Shown here piece by piece: positions 49,195 through 60,691 of a stretch of DNA of 64,000 bases. The position numbers and the translations under genes are program-made. The first letter of the stretch is position 1; every line of letters begins with the position of its first letter. Below the pieces are notes generated by a model. It made no database searches, was not told the DNA's origin, and worked only from the letters and a program-made list of their open reading frames with translations. Source of the DNA: Amaranthus tricolor (taxonomy: Eukaryota; Streptophyta; Magnoliopsida; Caryophyllales; Amaranthaceae); NCBI RefSeq assembly GCF_026212465.1, contig NC_080057.1, forward strand, positions 24,098,647 through 24,162,646, written 5' to 3'.

Positions 49195-50861
49195 TGTAAC
49201 ACCCCGAAATTTTCCCCGATATATTAAATAATTTGCTAGTAATATTATTATTTTTATTATTATTATTCTTTTTAGAAAAAAAAAATATTTCATTTATTAT
49301 TTATTTTGTTAGTAGGTTAAATCATGAGAATCCAACTTTTAAGGCAATTAAAATCATTTTATGTCCAAATCTTTTCCTAATCTATCTTTAATTTCAAAAA
49401 AAAAAAAAAAAATAAATAAATAAAAAAAAAGGGAAATGGCAAAGGTTGGCCGGCCATATGGGAATATTTGGGAGGATTTGTAACTTCCATTTGAGTAAAT
49501 GGAAGGTTAAGGAAATTATTATAATAAAATCTCATAAATCCTTAATCAATTCCTTTCCTTTCCTTATTCCTTTCCTTACTCCTTTTCATTTTCAAATTCA
49601 ATTGCAAGTAAGAAAAAAAAAAAAAAAAAAAAAAAATACTCTCAAAGTTTCTCTAATCCTCACGCCTAATATCATCAAATTGGTTCATCAAATTTTGGTG
49701 TGTTCTTGAGCAATTGAAGTCGGTTCGTGACCGGGAATTGATTGAGACGCTTGCGAGTTGGTTATTTCGTTTAAGGTATGTACACGCAGCGTGGTTCGCA
49801 ATAGATCGATGTATCATGTATTAATGATACCCAAAAGTAAGGCATGGGTATATAGAACGAATAATGCTATCGTTCGAATCAATAATTCTATACATTGTTA
49901 TGATAAGTAGAGGTAGTATGTCCTCAATAACTTAAGTAGAGGTAGTATGTCCTCACTAACTCAAAAGTGGACGTAGTATGACGTCAATCTTTATATATTG
50001 TTTTGAAAGTAGAGGTAGTATGACCTCACTAACTTAAAAAGTGGACGTAGTATGTCGTCAATTGGTGGAAAAGAATTACTCGCGGCATATGAGGGCTTTA
50101 TGAGCCACCGCGGGGGGTATGCATACTTAACCATAGGCACCGAAGTATGGCGAGTGTCTATGGTAGAGGCTTGCTTAGGGGTTAGCTCCCCCTAATGTAT
50201 TGTCTCACTTATGGAGTTTGGTGTGTACCGGCAGTATGGCTGGAAAGTACCGGCAGTATGGCTGGATAGTACTGGCAGTATGGCCGGATAGTACAGCAAT
50301 ATAGCTGACTAACTTTTACAAGAAAAATAAATATTCTTAATAAGTATGATCAAGCGTACGGTTCTGTGAATTGTTAATTAATCAAATTAAACTTTCTCGA
50401 TGTTATTATTTATTGGTATGCGACTTTCGCTAACGTGTGCTTTTGGTCTTAACGACCCTGCGATGATGTTGTGTCCTATCTGGGCAATGACTAGCAGTAA
50501 GTTAAGTTGCAGGTCTGGGGAGTGAGAATTGTCCCTTGAAGAAATAAATTATTAAAGTAAAGAAGTCTTAAAAAGAACTTCAAAGTTTAGTTAAAGAGCA
50601 TTTGGTTTTTATGAGGCGACTTTCGCTCTCAAGTTGTAATAAGTAGATTTGACTTTTCGTTTCTTATCCGCTGCTAAGTATTTCTTATTATCTAATAGTT
50701 TTAAATAACGCTAATAGAACTCGATCTGCACGTTTCCTTAACTTCAAAACTGTTTTAAACTGTTTCTAACATCCCGGTTTGACTCGGATTACAGTTTGTT
50801 CCGTTTTTTAAAAGATGAACTTCTCCTTTTCGTATGACCCGAGTTATTCCGAGATGTTACA
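49195..50861 (+). repeat. Gypsy 5' LTR
   Basis: 1667 bp with TG...CA ends. It carries a GTAGAGGTAGTATGTCCTCA array at about 49908-50060 and a three- to four-unit TACCGGCAGTATGGCTGGA array at about 50226-50305. Confidence 0.93.
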
Positions 50862-50863
50862 AC

Positions 50864-50875
50864 TGGTATCAGAGC
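50864..50875 (+). other. Primer-binding site, initiator tRNA-Met
   Basis: TGGTATCAGAGC begins two bases after the LTR end, matching the standard plant initiator tRNA-Met complement. Confidence 0.9.
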
Positions 50876-50918
50876 GGGAGTTTTATTTAGTGTTATTTAT
50901 CTATATCGATAGACTAAC

Positions 50919-50962
<44 letters not shown>

Positions 50963-51175
50963 AACGAGAGTAAAAGGGGTAGACATTAAGGGGATATGAC
51001 GTGTTATGCTTTGTGTCTTTAAGCATGATATCATGGATAACTTGATGTGTGCATGATAGGACCTTTGTGTCTATATCTCTGATGATTTGAAATATCTACC
51101 CTTGTCTTATCTTAGAAATTGATTGTTTTGTTTTCTCTCCTTGTGAGTCAGGAAGTTCGATCATTATCTTCTCTC

Positions 51176-52048
51176 ATGGATAAAGGAAAAAGACCGGCCG
51201 ATGAGGGAATTAATACCCGAGATGAACCCTGGAGAGTTTTAGATAATGCCCCAATTTGGGCAGAAATAGAGGCTCAGGGAATTTGGGATAGAAAAGAGGG
51301 AGAATGTGATTTGGATTACGCCCGACGTATGGAAATGATTTTCAAAAAGTCCAAACAGGTGTATGAAGGGATAATGGAAAAGGAAACTAATACATTGATG
51401 GGGATGATTGACGAGTTTCACCTAGAGTTTGACAGGAGGGTAAGAACATTTCAATCTGAGGGTCGGAACGGAGTTGACGTTCCAGGGTCTAGTGGGGCAA
51501 GGAGAGATAATAGGGAGGAGGATGTTCACATAGTAGACCCTGACCCAATGCCATTTATAATCTTTGAGGGGTTGGACTTCGAGAGGGACCCAGAGGAGGA
51601 TCCAGAAGAGGATCCAGAAGAGGACCCGGAGGAGGAGGACCCCGATGAGGATCCAGAAGAGGAATTTGAGGAGCAGGGAGAATTCATGGAGGAGGATCCT
51701 TTAGGAGTGGTAGAAGATCCTGATGAGGGGGAACTAGCTTATAGAGCTGGAATGATGAGTGATGATGATAGTGAGCATATTATTTTAGGGGGTGGGCCGG
51801 TGAGACGAGAGGATCTTATGAGTGAGGAAGAGAGTGAAATTATGATGTGGGAAGAGGAACCACCCGAACCAATAATTGTAGAGCTTTCTGATTCTGAAGA
51901 ACGACTTTCTATGAGTGATTCCTTATCTGTGGGAACCCCTTCTGATTCCGATAGCGCGTCTAGCGATGACTCTGATGATGCTGATTTTGACCCTGATCAA
52001 TACATGGAGGATCGGGACCGCATGGATGCATCACCTTTATTTGCCTGA
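51176..52048 (+). CDS. Acidic ORF upstream of gag, unknown function
   Basis: 290 residues from ATG to stop. The N-terminal part (MDKGKRPADEG, PIWAEIEAQGIWDRKEGECD) is mixed and helical in character. The middle is a D/E/P repeat of DPEE units (about residues 140-165), and the C-terminal half is Ser/Asp/Glu-rich (SDSDSASSDDSDDADFDPDQ). There are no zinc fingers or enzymatic motifs. It lies between the primer-binding site and gag, with its own start codon, and is unchanged in the second copy. An extra ORF before gag is known in some plant Ty3/gypsy lineages (for example Ogre) but is not a standard part of chromoviruses as I know them. Confidence 0.8.
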   Translation: MDKGKRPADEGINTRDEPWRVLDNAPIWAEIEAQGIWDRKEGECDLDYARRMEMIFKKSKQVYEGIMEKETNTLMGMIDEFHLEFDRRVRTFQSEGRNGVDVPGSSGARRDNREEDVHIVDPDPMPFIIFEGLDFERDPEEDPEEDPEEDPEEEDPDEDPEEEFEEQGEFMEEDPLGVVEDPDEGELAYRAGMMSDDDSEHIILGGGPVRREDLMSEEESEIMMWEEEPPEPIIVELSDSEERLSMSDSLSVGTPSDSDSASSDDSDDADFDPDQYMEDRDRMDASPLFA

Positions 52049-52488
52049 TTGTTTTTCCTTTATTTGACTATGCATGTGTTTGAGTTCGTATGTCTAGTCC
52101 CTTAGTAGAATAAATTGCGAACAATTTTGTTGATTTGATGATTTGGTTGATTATCTCGGACTTTTGTAGTTTTGAACAATGGCTATGTGGGAAATTATAC
52201 CCAAGTATTCTTTCTAGATTGGAAGTATATGGTTTATTTGTTTTGAATTTGAATTTTGATTCCCTTTTATTTGATAATATAAACATTTGAAAGTAGAATC
52301 GATTCAGAGTTGTGTTTATGGAAAATAAATAAATCCGATTTTAGACTTATTGTTCAACCTTTTTACCTTTAGGGCTACTACCTTGTATATTTTAGAGCAA
52401 TAACAGAATGAGTATTTCCTTAAACCTCAAACGCTATAGAAATGTATTTACACACCTTGTTTAAACCTTATGCAGTATACCTGCCATC

Positions 52489-52782
52489 ATGCCACCCTTT
52501 TTGAGAAGGTCCGTGCCAAGAGGAAACTCTGATCGCGTACTTCGAAACCTAATCAAGGCCCTAGCTGGCGCAAGGAATCCGAGACCGAAATCCTTGGAGG
52601 ATAAGGCTTCGTCAATTAGTAAGAGGATAGCCCAAAGTAAACCCTCGACTTATAGTGGGAAAGGGGAACCTTCTGTGTTGGAAACCTGGCTAAGAGAATT
52701 TGACAAGCTTTTTAGCGTGGTGAGATGTCCTGCTGAGCTCATGGTTGACCAAGCCGCGTTTTTTTCTAGTGGAAGACGCTGA
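52489..52782 (+). CDS. Gypsy gag, N-terminal part up to the frame break
   Basis: It starts MPPFLRRSVPRGNSD and includes STYSGKGEPSVLETWLREFDKLF, a typical start of a retrotransposon gag domain. It ends out of frame just after a run of seven T (52769-52775), where the rest of gag continues in the +1 frame. Confidence 0.8.
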   Translation: MPPFLRRSVPRGNSDRVLRNLIKALAGARNPRPKSLEDKASSISKRIAQSKPSTYSGKGEPSVLETWLREFDKLFSVVRCPAELMVDQAAFFSSGRR

Positions 52783-54550
52783 CTATTGGTGGACACATAG
52801 TAAGATGAGATTGATATCCGAAAACGACGGTGATTTAAGCTGGGAAGAATTTAAGGGGGCGTTGAGGGACCAATTCTATCCGCCTCATGTTAGGAAGGAC
52901 AAATCAAACGAGTTTGCTAGGTTCGAAATGGGAAACCTAACGGTAGATGAATATTACCAGAAATTTATGGAATACTTGAAGTTTTGCCCTGACGATGTTC
53001 CAACTGAGGGTAAGAAAATACAGCGTTTTGAGTTAGGTCTATCGTATGAGATCCAAAAACACATTGAGACCGATAGGTATGATACGTTAGACCAACTTTA
53101 TAAGAGAGCTGCGCAGATTGGGAACGTTATCAGGAAGGAAAAAGAGAAGTTGGGCCATAGCGGGGAAAAGAGAAAAGAACCTGTGTTTTATAATGATACG
53201 AATGCGAGTAACCAAGTCCAAAATCAATTTAAAAAGCACAGACCGTCTGGGGGCTTTCAGGAGAAAGGTTTCCATTCTGGTCAAAGCAGCAAGAGTGGGG
53301 GAAGTTTGAGGCTAGAGGCTAGAATGCAGAAGCCTTTGTATGATCGTAATGGGAAAGAGAGAATCTTCAACTGTAGGAGATGCCACAAGAACCACCCAGG
53401 AAGGGACTGCAGGGGTGCGTTAGTGGACTGTTCTTACTGTGGTAAGCCGGGCCATAGATTGTACGAGTGTTATACTCGCATAGGACAACAAGAATTGCAA
53501 GGGGGAAATCATAGAGGTTTCCAACAACAAAGAATCGCTAATGGACGGGGTAGTAATGATGCTGGTAGGGGGAATCACAATGGTGGAAGTTTTGGCCGAA
53601 ACTTGGGAGGTGCCTCAAACCCAAGGTTTTCGGGGAATAACTCCGGTCTTCAGCACCGACCGGGAAATGCTAGAAACGAGAATTTCTTTGCAAGCCAACG
53701 TGGGAATCAAGGAGGTGCTACTACTTCTACCCAGAACGACGGCAGGCTTTCAGCAGTTAACTCGAGAGAGGCAGCGCAGGCGACGGATGTGGTCATAGGT
53801 ACGTTCTGTATTAATGAAAAATCCGTTAAAGTACTGTTTGATTCTGGTGCATCATGCTCGTTTGTTTCAAAGTCTAGAGTTAAGGACTTAGAATTGGAAA
53901 AACCTGAGGAAACGTCTTTTTCAGTCTCTACTCCTTCCGGGGAGATGTTTCATTGTGATACGTTGTTCCGTGAAGTGCCGGTTAAGATAGGAAAAGTAAA
54001 ATTTCCAAGTAATTTATTTTCTCTAGAAATGGATGACTTAAATGTAATACTTGGGATGGATTGGCTAAGTAGATATAAAGCGATATTAGATTGTGAAGAA
54101 CAGTCAGTGACCTTAAGTGGACCTAGGGGGGAGAAGGTTAAATATAGGAGTCTTCCTAAGGGACCGAGGATAAAAATCGTATCATCATTGAAGGTCAAGA
54201 AATTGATCAAGCAAGGGCAACCGTGGTTTCTGTGTAGTATAAGTCAAGTAGGGGAGCGGGAGTTGCAGCTTGAGAACATTCCAGTGGTCTGTGATTTTAG
54301 AGATGTCTTCCCAGAAGAACTCCCTGGTATGCCGCCAAGAAGGGACGTGGATTTCTCGATTGATTTAATCCCTGGGACAGGACCAATTTCAAAAGCTCCT
54401 TACCGAATGGCCCCAAGGGAGATGGAAGAATTGAAAATCCAATTGGAGGAGTTGTTAGAGAAGGGGTATATAAGACCTAGTGTGTCGCCTTGGGGAGCCC
54501 CAGTGTTGTTTGTAAGGAAAAAAGGACGGAACGATGCGTCTCTGTATTGA
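52765..54550 (+). CDS. Gypsy gag C-terminus, protease and start of RT
   Basis: The open frame begins with the gag core ([35 protein letters not shown]). Two Cys/His knuckles follow, [13 protein letters not shown] and [14 protein letters not shown]. The aspartic protease has the active motif [11 protein letters not shown] and the later [11 protein letters not shown]. The RT start has [20 protein letters not shown] and [11 protein letters not shown]. The frame then stops after a run of six A (54518-54523), with RT continuing in the next frame. The open frame has no ATG of its own at its 5' end, so it depends on gag translation. Confidence 0.88.
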
Positions 54551-57338
54551 TTACAGAGAACTTAATAAGGTCACTGTTAAGAATAAGTACCCGTTACCAC
54601 GGATCGATGATCTTTTTGATCAGTTGCAAGGGGCAGGAGTCTTTTCCAAGATTGATCTGCGGTCCGGGTACCATCAGTTACGTATCAAGGAGGAGGATAT
54701 TAGTAAATCAGCTTTTAGAACCAGATACGGACACTTTGAATTTACGGTGATGCCTTTTGGGTTGACCAATGCACCCGCAGCATTCATGGGGTTGATGAAT
54801 CGGGTCTTTAACGCATACCTCGATAAGTGTGTGGTGGTGTTCATTGATGATATTTTGGTATATTCCAAAAGTCAAGAAGAACGTCGAGAGCATTTAAGGA
54901 TGGTCTTGCAGATTCTACGAGAGAATCAGTTGTATGCTAAGTTTTCGAAGTGTGAATTTTGGTTAGAACAAGTGGCTTTTCTGGGTCACATTGTTTCTAA
55001 GGAGGGAATTTCCGTTGATCCAGCAAAAGTAGCAGCTGTCCGGGATTGGTCTACACCTCGGAATGTTACGGATATCCGGAGTTTCTTAGGATTAGCGGGA
55101 TACTATCGTCGTTTTGTCAAAGACTTTTCTCGCATCGCTCGTCCACTGACAGCCTTGATGAAGAAGGAAAAGAAGTTCGAATGGACTGAGGATTGCGAGA
55201 AAGCATTTCAGTTATTAAAGGAGAGGTTAACTACAGCTCCTGTGTTGACCTTACCTGACCCATCTTTGGAATACTCCGTCTACAGTGACGCTTCCAAACA
55301 TGGATTAGGTTGTGTTTTAATGCAAGAGAGAAAGGTGGTGGCGTATGCTTCACGTCAACTAAGGACTCATGAGGTGAATTATCCAACACATGACTTGGAG
55401 TTAGCGGCTGTGGTTTTTGCATTGAAAATCTGGCGACATTATCTTTATGGTGTCAAATGCAAGGTCTTTACGGATCATAAAAGCTTGCAATTTTTATTCA
55501 CTCAATCCGAGTTGAATTTGCGCCAACGACGTTGGTTAGAACTTATCAGCGATTATGATTTGGAGATTTCATATCACGAAGGTCGTGCGAATGTAGTCGC
55601 CGATGCTTTGAGTAGAAAATCGAGGCATTCCGTTTCAGCGTTAATAACCTCTGAAGAGTTGAGTAAGGAGTTTGGGAGAATGAACTTGGAGATAATCCAA
55701 GAAGGGGAATTGGAAGCCAAGTTGAGTGCCTTGTCTATTCAACCTACCTTTTTCGAAGAGATTATGGCTAAGCAACTGGAAGACCCAAAGTTCATTAAAC
55801 TTCGTGAGCAGATCAGTGAAGGGAAAGCTGAAGGTTTTACAATTCATGAGGACGGTAGTCTTCGTTTTAAAGGACGATGGTGTGTGCCGGATGGGTGTGA
55901 CTCCTTGAAGGAAAAATTGTTGAACGAAGCTCATTATTCTAGATACTCGGTTCATCCTGGTGGGGATAAGATGTACCAAGATTTAAAATGCATGTTTTGG
56001 TGGTCTGGTATGAAAAAGAATATTGCTGAATTTGTTTCCAAGTGTTTAACGTGTCAAAAGGTTAAGAGTGAACATCGAAGACCAGCTGGGTTACTGCAGC
56101 CCCTAGAAGTTCCGGTCTGGAAATGGGATGACATATCTATGGATTTCGTGTTAGGGTTGCCACGAACTAAGACTGGTAATGACACTCTTTGGGTTATCGT
56201 GGATAGGCTTACTAAGTCTGCAAGGTTTATTCCGATGAACTGTAAGTGGGATATGGAACAACTTGCTCGTGCCTATATTCGATACGTTGTTCGATATCAC
56301 GGAATACCTCGTACTATTGTCTCCGATCGTGATACTCGATACTTGTCACATTTTTGGAAGTCATTACAGCAGGCTTTGGGGACCACTCTTCTTCATAGCA
56401 CGTCTTTTCACCCTATGACGGATGGTCAGACTGAACGTGTCAATCAGATACTAGAAGACATGTTGAGAGCAATAGCCATGGAATGGCAAGGTTCATGGGA
56501 TGAACATTTGGATTTAGTAGAATTCTCTTATAATAACAGTTATCAGGCAACGATTCAAATGGCTCCGTTTGAAGCACTGTATGGTCGTAAGTGCCGTAGT
56601 CCTGTATGTTGGGATGATTTTACTGAATCCGTCACCTTAGGACCTGACATGCTGGTGCAAATGACAGAGAAAGTAAAGTTGATTCGCGAGAAAATGAAGG
56701 CAGCCCAGGATAGACAAAAATCATACGCCGATCTCCGACGTCGGCCTGATGAGTACGAAGTGGGCGACAAAGTTTTACTCCGGGTATCTCCGATGAGAGG
56801 TGTGGTTCGTTTTGGTGCTCGTGGGAAACTGAGCCCGCGTTTCATTGGCCCCTATGATATTGTGGAGCGGATTGGGAAGTTAGCTTACCGGTTAGCGTTA
56901 CCTAATGCGTTGGGTAAGGTTCATGACGTTTTTCATATCTCCCAGTTAAAACGTTATGTTGCGGCTTCTTCGCATGTCTTAGACCCGGAACCGTTAGAAC
57001 TTGATGAAAGCCTCACCTATGAAGAGCAACCTGTCCATATTTTAGATAGAAAGGTTCGCAGTACTCGGAGAAAAGATATTGCAATGGTTAAGGTTTTATG
57101 GTCCAATCATCGGTCACAAGAGGCAACTTGGGAAACAGAAGCGTCAATGCGAGAGAAGTATCCGCATCTTTTTCCTCAGGTTAGTAAGTTACGGGGACGT
57201 AACTTTTTTAAGGGGGTAGGAAGCGGTAGGATTTTGCGCGCTTTGAGTTACTTTGATCTATTTCTTTTGTTGTGTGCTTGTTTTATCGTGTGGTTGTGTG
57301 TTTTTTTTTATGTGTGGTTGTGTGTGTTTTGTGTTTGA
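54534..57338 (+). CDS. Gypsy RT, RNase H, integrase and chromodomain-like end
   Basis: About 934 residues. RT has [23 protein letters not shown] and the catalytic [12 protein letters not shown]. RNase H has [28 protein letters not shown] and [10 protein letters not shown]. Integrase has the H-H-C-C zinc module ([13 protein letters not shown] to KCLTCQKVK) and the D,D-35-E residues in [17 protein letters not shown] and [12 protein letters not shown]. The C-terminal [20 protein letters not shown] with ATWE resembles the chromovirus chromodomain. This places it in the chromovirus branch, probably Tekay-like. The last 40 residues are hydrophobic and run close to the polypurine tract. Confidence 0.92.
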   Translation: MRLCIDYRELNKVTVKNKYPLPRIDDLFDQLQGAGVFSKIDLRSGYHQLRIKEEDISKSAFRTRYGHFEFTVMPFGLTNAPAAFMGLMNRVFNAYLDKCVVVFIDDILVYSKSQEERREHLRMVLQILRENQLYAKFSKCEFWLEQVAFLGHIVSKEGISVDPAKVAAVRDWSTPRNVTDIRSFLGLAGYYRRFVKDFSRIARPLTALMKKEKKFEWTEDCEKAFQLLKERLTTAPVLTLPDPSLEYSVYSDASKHGLGCVLMQERKVVAYASRQLRTHEVNYPTHDLELAAVVFALKIWRHYLYGVKCKVFTDHKSLQFLFTQSELNLRQRRWLELISDYDLEISYHEGRANVVADALSRKSRHSVSALITSEELSKEFGRMNLEIIQEGELEAKLSALSIQPTFFEEIMAKQLEDPKFIKLREQISEGKAEGFTIHEDGSLRFKGRWCVPDGCDSLKEKLLNEAHYSRYSVHPGGDKMYQDLKCMFWWSGMKKNIAEFVSKCLTCQKVKSEHRRPAGLLQPLEVPVWKWDDISMDFVLGLPRTKTGNDTLWVIVDRLTKSARFIPMNCKWDMEQLARAYIRYVVRYHGIPRTIVSDRDTRYLSHFWKSLQQALGTTLLHSTSFHPMTDGQTERVNQILEDMLRAIAMEWQGSWDEHLDLVEFSYNNSYQATIQMAPFEALYGRKCRSPVCWDDFTESVTLGPDMLVQMTEKVKLIREKMKAAQDRQKSYADLRRRPDEYEVGDKVLLRVSPMRGVVRFGARGKLSPRFIGPYDIVERIGKLAYRLALPNALGKVHDVFHISQLKRYVAASSHVLDPEPLELDESLTYEEQPVHILDRKVRSTRRKDIAMVKVLWSNHRSQEATWETEASMREKYPHLFPQVSKLRGRNFFKGVGSGRILRALSYFDLFLLLCACFIVWLCVFFYVWLCVFCV

Positions 57339-57390
57339 TGGGTGCGTGTTTTGTGTTTGTACGTTGAGGTTTTGGGGTCAAAACCTTTTT

Positions 57391-57401
57391 AAGGGGGGTA
57401 G
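57391..57401 (+). other. Polypurine tract
   Basis: AAGGGGGGTAG lies directly before the 3' LTR start at 57404, the expected plus-strand priming site. Confidence 0.85.
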
Positions 57402-57403
57402 TC

Positions 57404-59069
57404 TGTAACACCCCGAAATTTTCCCCGATATATTAAATAATTTGCTAGTAATATTATTATTTTTATTATTATTATTCTTTTTAGAAAAAAAAAATATTTC
57501 ATTTATTATTTATTTTGTTAGTAGGTTAAATCATGAGAATCCAACTTTTAAGGCAATTAAAATCATTTTATGTCCAAATCTTTTCCTAATCTATCTTTAA
57601 TTTCAAAAAAAAAAAAAAAAATAAATAAATAAAAAAAAAGGGAAATGGCAAAGGTTGGCCGGCCATATGGGAATATTTGGGAGGATTTGTAACTTCCATT
57701 TGAGTAAATGGAAGGTTAAGGAAATTATTATAATAAAATCTCATAAATCCTTAATCAATTCCTTTCCTTTCCTTATTCCTTTCCTTACTCCTTTTCATTT
57801 TCAAATTCAATTGCAAGTAAGAAAAAAAAAAAAAAAAAAAAAAATACTCTCAAAGTTTCTCTAATCCTCACGCCTAATATCATCAAATTGGTTCATCAAA
57901 TTTTGGTGTGTTCTTGAGCAATTGAAGTCGGTTCGTGACCGGGAATTGATTGAGACGCTTGCGAGTTGGTTATTTCGTTTAAGGTATGTACACGCAGCGT
58001 GGTTCGCAATAGATCGATGTATCATGTATTAATGATACCCAAAAGTAAGGCATGGGTATATAGAACGAATAATGCTATCGTTCGAATCAATAATTCTATA
58101 CATTGTTATGATAAGTAGAGGTAGTATGTCCTCAATAACTTAAGTAGAGGTAGTATGTCCTCACTAACTCAAAAGTGGACGTAGTATGACGTCAATCTTT
58201 ATATATTGTTTTGAAAGTAGAGGTAGTATGACCTCACTAACTTAAAAAGTGGACGTAGTATGTCGTCAATTGGTGGAAAAGAATTACTCGCGGCATATGA
58301 GGGCTTTATGAGCCACCGCGGGGGGTATGCATACTTAACCATAGGCACCGAAGTATGGCGAGTGTCTATGGTAGAGGCTTGCTTAGGGGTTAGCTCCCCC
58401 TAATGTATTGTCTCACTTATGGAGTTTGGTGTGTACCGGCAGTATGGCTGGAAAGTACCGGCAGTATGGCTGGATAGTACTGGCAGTATGGCCGGATAGT
58501 ACAGCAATATAGCTGACTAACTTTTACAAGAAAAATAAATATTCTTAATAAGTATGATCAAGCGTACGGTTCTGTGAATTGTTAATTAATCAAATTAAAC
58601 TTTCTCGATGTTATTATTTATTGGTATGCGACTTTCGCTAACGTGTGCTTTTGGTCTTAACGACCCTGCGATGATGTTGTGTCCTATCTGGGCAATGACT
58701 AGCAGTAAGTTAAGTTGCAGGTCTGGGGAGTGAGAATTGTCCCTTGAAGAAATAAATTATTAAAGTAAAGAAGTCTTAAAAAGAACTTCAAAGTTTAGTT
58801 AAAGAGCATTTGGTTTTTATGAGGCGACTTTCGCTCTCAAGTTGTAATAAGTAGATTTGACTTTTCGTTTCTTATCCGCTGCTAAGTATTTCTTATTATC
58901 TAATAGTTTTAAATAACGCTAATAGAACTCGATCTGCACGTTTCCTTAACTTCAAAACTGTTTTAAACTGTTTCTAACATCCCGGTTTGACTCGGATTAC
59001 AGTTTGTTCCGTTTTTTAAAAGATGAACTTCTCCTTTTCGTATGACCCGAGTTATTCCGAGATGTTACA
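57404..59069 (+). repeat. Gypsy middle LTR, shared by both internal regions
   Basis: 1666 bp, matching 49195-50861 apart from one A fewer in the poly-A run near 57822. It serves as 3' LTR for the left internal region and as 5' LTR for the right one. Confidence 0.92.
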
Positions 59070-59126
59070 ACTGGTATCAGAGCGGGAGTTTTATTTAGTG
59101 TTATTTATCTATATCGATAGACTAAC

Positions 59127-59165
<39 letters not shown>

Positions 59166-59378
59166 AACGAGAGTAAAAGGGGTAGACATTAAGGGGATAT
59201 GACGTGTTATGCTTTGTGTCTTTAAGCATGATATCATGGATAACTTGATGTGTGCATGATAGGACCTTTGTGTCTATATCTCTGATGATTTGAAATATCT
59301 ACCCTTGTCTTATCTTAGAAATTGATTGTTTTGTTTTCTCTCCTTGTGAGTCAGGAAGTTCGATCATTATCTTCTCTC

Positions 59379-60251
59379 ATGGATAAAGGAAAAAGACCGG
59401 CCGATGAGGGAATTAATACCCGAGATGAACCCTGGAGAGTTTTAGATAATGCCCCAATTTGGGCAGAAATAGAGGCTCAGGGAATTTGGGATAGAAAAGA
59501 GGGAGAATGTGATTTGGATTACGCCCGACGTATGGAAATGATTTTCAAAAAGTCCAAACAGGTGTATGAAGGGATAATGGAAAAGGAAACTAATACATTG
59601 ATGGGGATGATTGACGAGTTTCACCTAGAGTTTGACAGGAGGGTAAGAACATTTCAATCTGAGGGTCGGAACGGAGTTGACGTTCCAGGGTCTAGTGGGG
59701 CAAGGAGAGATAATAGGGAGGAGGATGTTCACATAGTAGACCCTGACCCAATGCCATTTATAATCTTTGAGGGGTTGGACTTCGAGAGGGACCCAGAGGA
59801 GGATCCAGAAGAGGATCCAGAAGAGGACCCGGAGGAGGAGGACCCCGATGAGGATCCAGAAGAGGAATTTGAGGAGCAGGGAGAATTCATGGAGGAGGAT
59901 CCTTTAGGAGTGGTAGAAGATCCTGATGAGGGGGAACTAGCTTATAGAGCTGGAATGATGAGTGATGATGATAGTGAGCATATTATTTTAGGGGGTGGGC
60001 CGGTGAGACGAGAGGATCTTATGAGTGAGGAAGAGAGTGAAATTATGATGTGGGAAGAGGAACCACCCGAACCAATAATTGTAGAGCTTTCTGATTCTGA
60101 AGAACGACTTTCTATGAGTGATTCCTTATCTGTGGGAACCCCTTCTGATTCCGATAGCGCGTCTAGCGATGACTCTGATGATGCTGATTTTGACCCTGAT
60201 CAATACATGGAGGATCGGGACCGCATGGATGCATCACCTTTATTTGCCTGA
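59379..60251 (+). CDS. Acidic ORF upstream of gag, second copy
   Basis: Identical by inspection to the protein at 51176-52048: 290 residues with the same DPEE array and Ser/Asp-rich tail. Being in a truncated element, it can only act, if at all, alongside another copy. Confidence 0.8.
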   Translation: MDKGKRPADEGINTRDEPWRVLDNAPIWAEIEAQGIWDRKEGECDLDYARRMEMIFKKSKQVYEGIMEKETNTLMGMIDEFHLEFDRRVRTFQSEGRNGVDVPGSSGARRDNREEDVHIVDPDPMPFIIFEGLDFERDPEEDPEEDPEEDPEEEDPDEDPEEEFEEQGEFMEEDPLGVVEDPDEGELAYRAGMMSDDDSEHIILGGGPVRREDLMSEEESEIMMWEEEPPEPIIVELSDSEERLSMSDSLSVGTPSDSDSASSDDSDDADFDPDQYMEDRDRMDASPLFA

Positions 60252-60691
60252 TTGTTTTTCCTTTATTTGACTATGCATGTGTTTGAGTTCGTATGTCTAG
60301 TCCCTTAGTAGAATAAATTGCGAACAATTTTGTTGATTTGATGATTTGGTTGATTATCTCGGACTTTTGTAGTTTTGAACAATGGCTATGTGGGAAATTA
60401 TACCCAAGTATTCTTTCTAGATTGGAAGTATATGGTTTATTTGTTTTGAATTTGAATTTTGATTCCCTTTTATTTGATAATATAAACATTTGAAAGTAGA
60501 ATCGATTCAGAGTTGTGTTTATGGAAAATAAATAAATCCGATTTTAGACTTATTGTTCAACCTTTTTACCTTTAGGGCTACTACCTTGTATATTTTAGAG
60601 CAATAACAGAATGAGTATTTCCTTAAACCTCAAACGCTATAGAAATGTATTTACACACCTTGTTTAAACCTTATGCAGTATACCTGCCATC

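Larger units (their letters stand above)
49195..59069 (+). mobile_element. Ty3/gypsy chromovirus retrotransposon, copy 1 with both LTRs
   Basis: It contains a 5' LTR (49195-50861), primer-binding site, acidic ORF, gag, protease, reverse transcriptase, RNase H, integrase, chromodomain-like end, polypurine tract and 3' LTR (57404-59069). The LTRs begin TGTAACACC and end ATGTTACA. By eye they differ only by one base in a poly-A run (24 versus 23), which implies a very recent event. The 5' flank is TTAAA (49190-49194). The 3' LTR is not followed by that target copy but by another primer-binding site and internal region. Gag and pol frames carry two breaks, so as sequenced the element does not encode one continuous polyprotein. 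Confidence 0.92.

Noticed and set aside
49446..49709. 87-codon frame MAGHMGIFGRICNFHLSKW in the LTR (and its copy at 57655)
   Set aside because: It runs into a poly-A tract and has no motif; LTR non-coding sequence is more likely.
49908..50060. Short spaced repeats reminiscent of a CRISPR array
   Set aside because: Eukaryotic LTR context, irregular spacing, degenerate units; explained as LTR tandem repeats.
56555..56845. 96-codon minus-strand frame
   Set aside because: Antisense of the gypsy integrase region.
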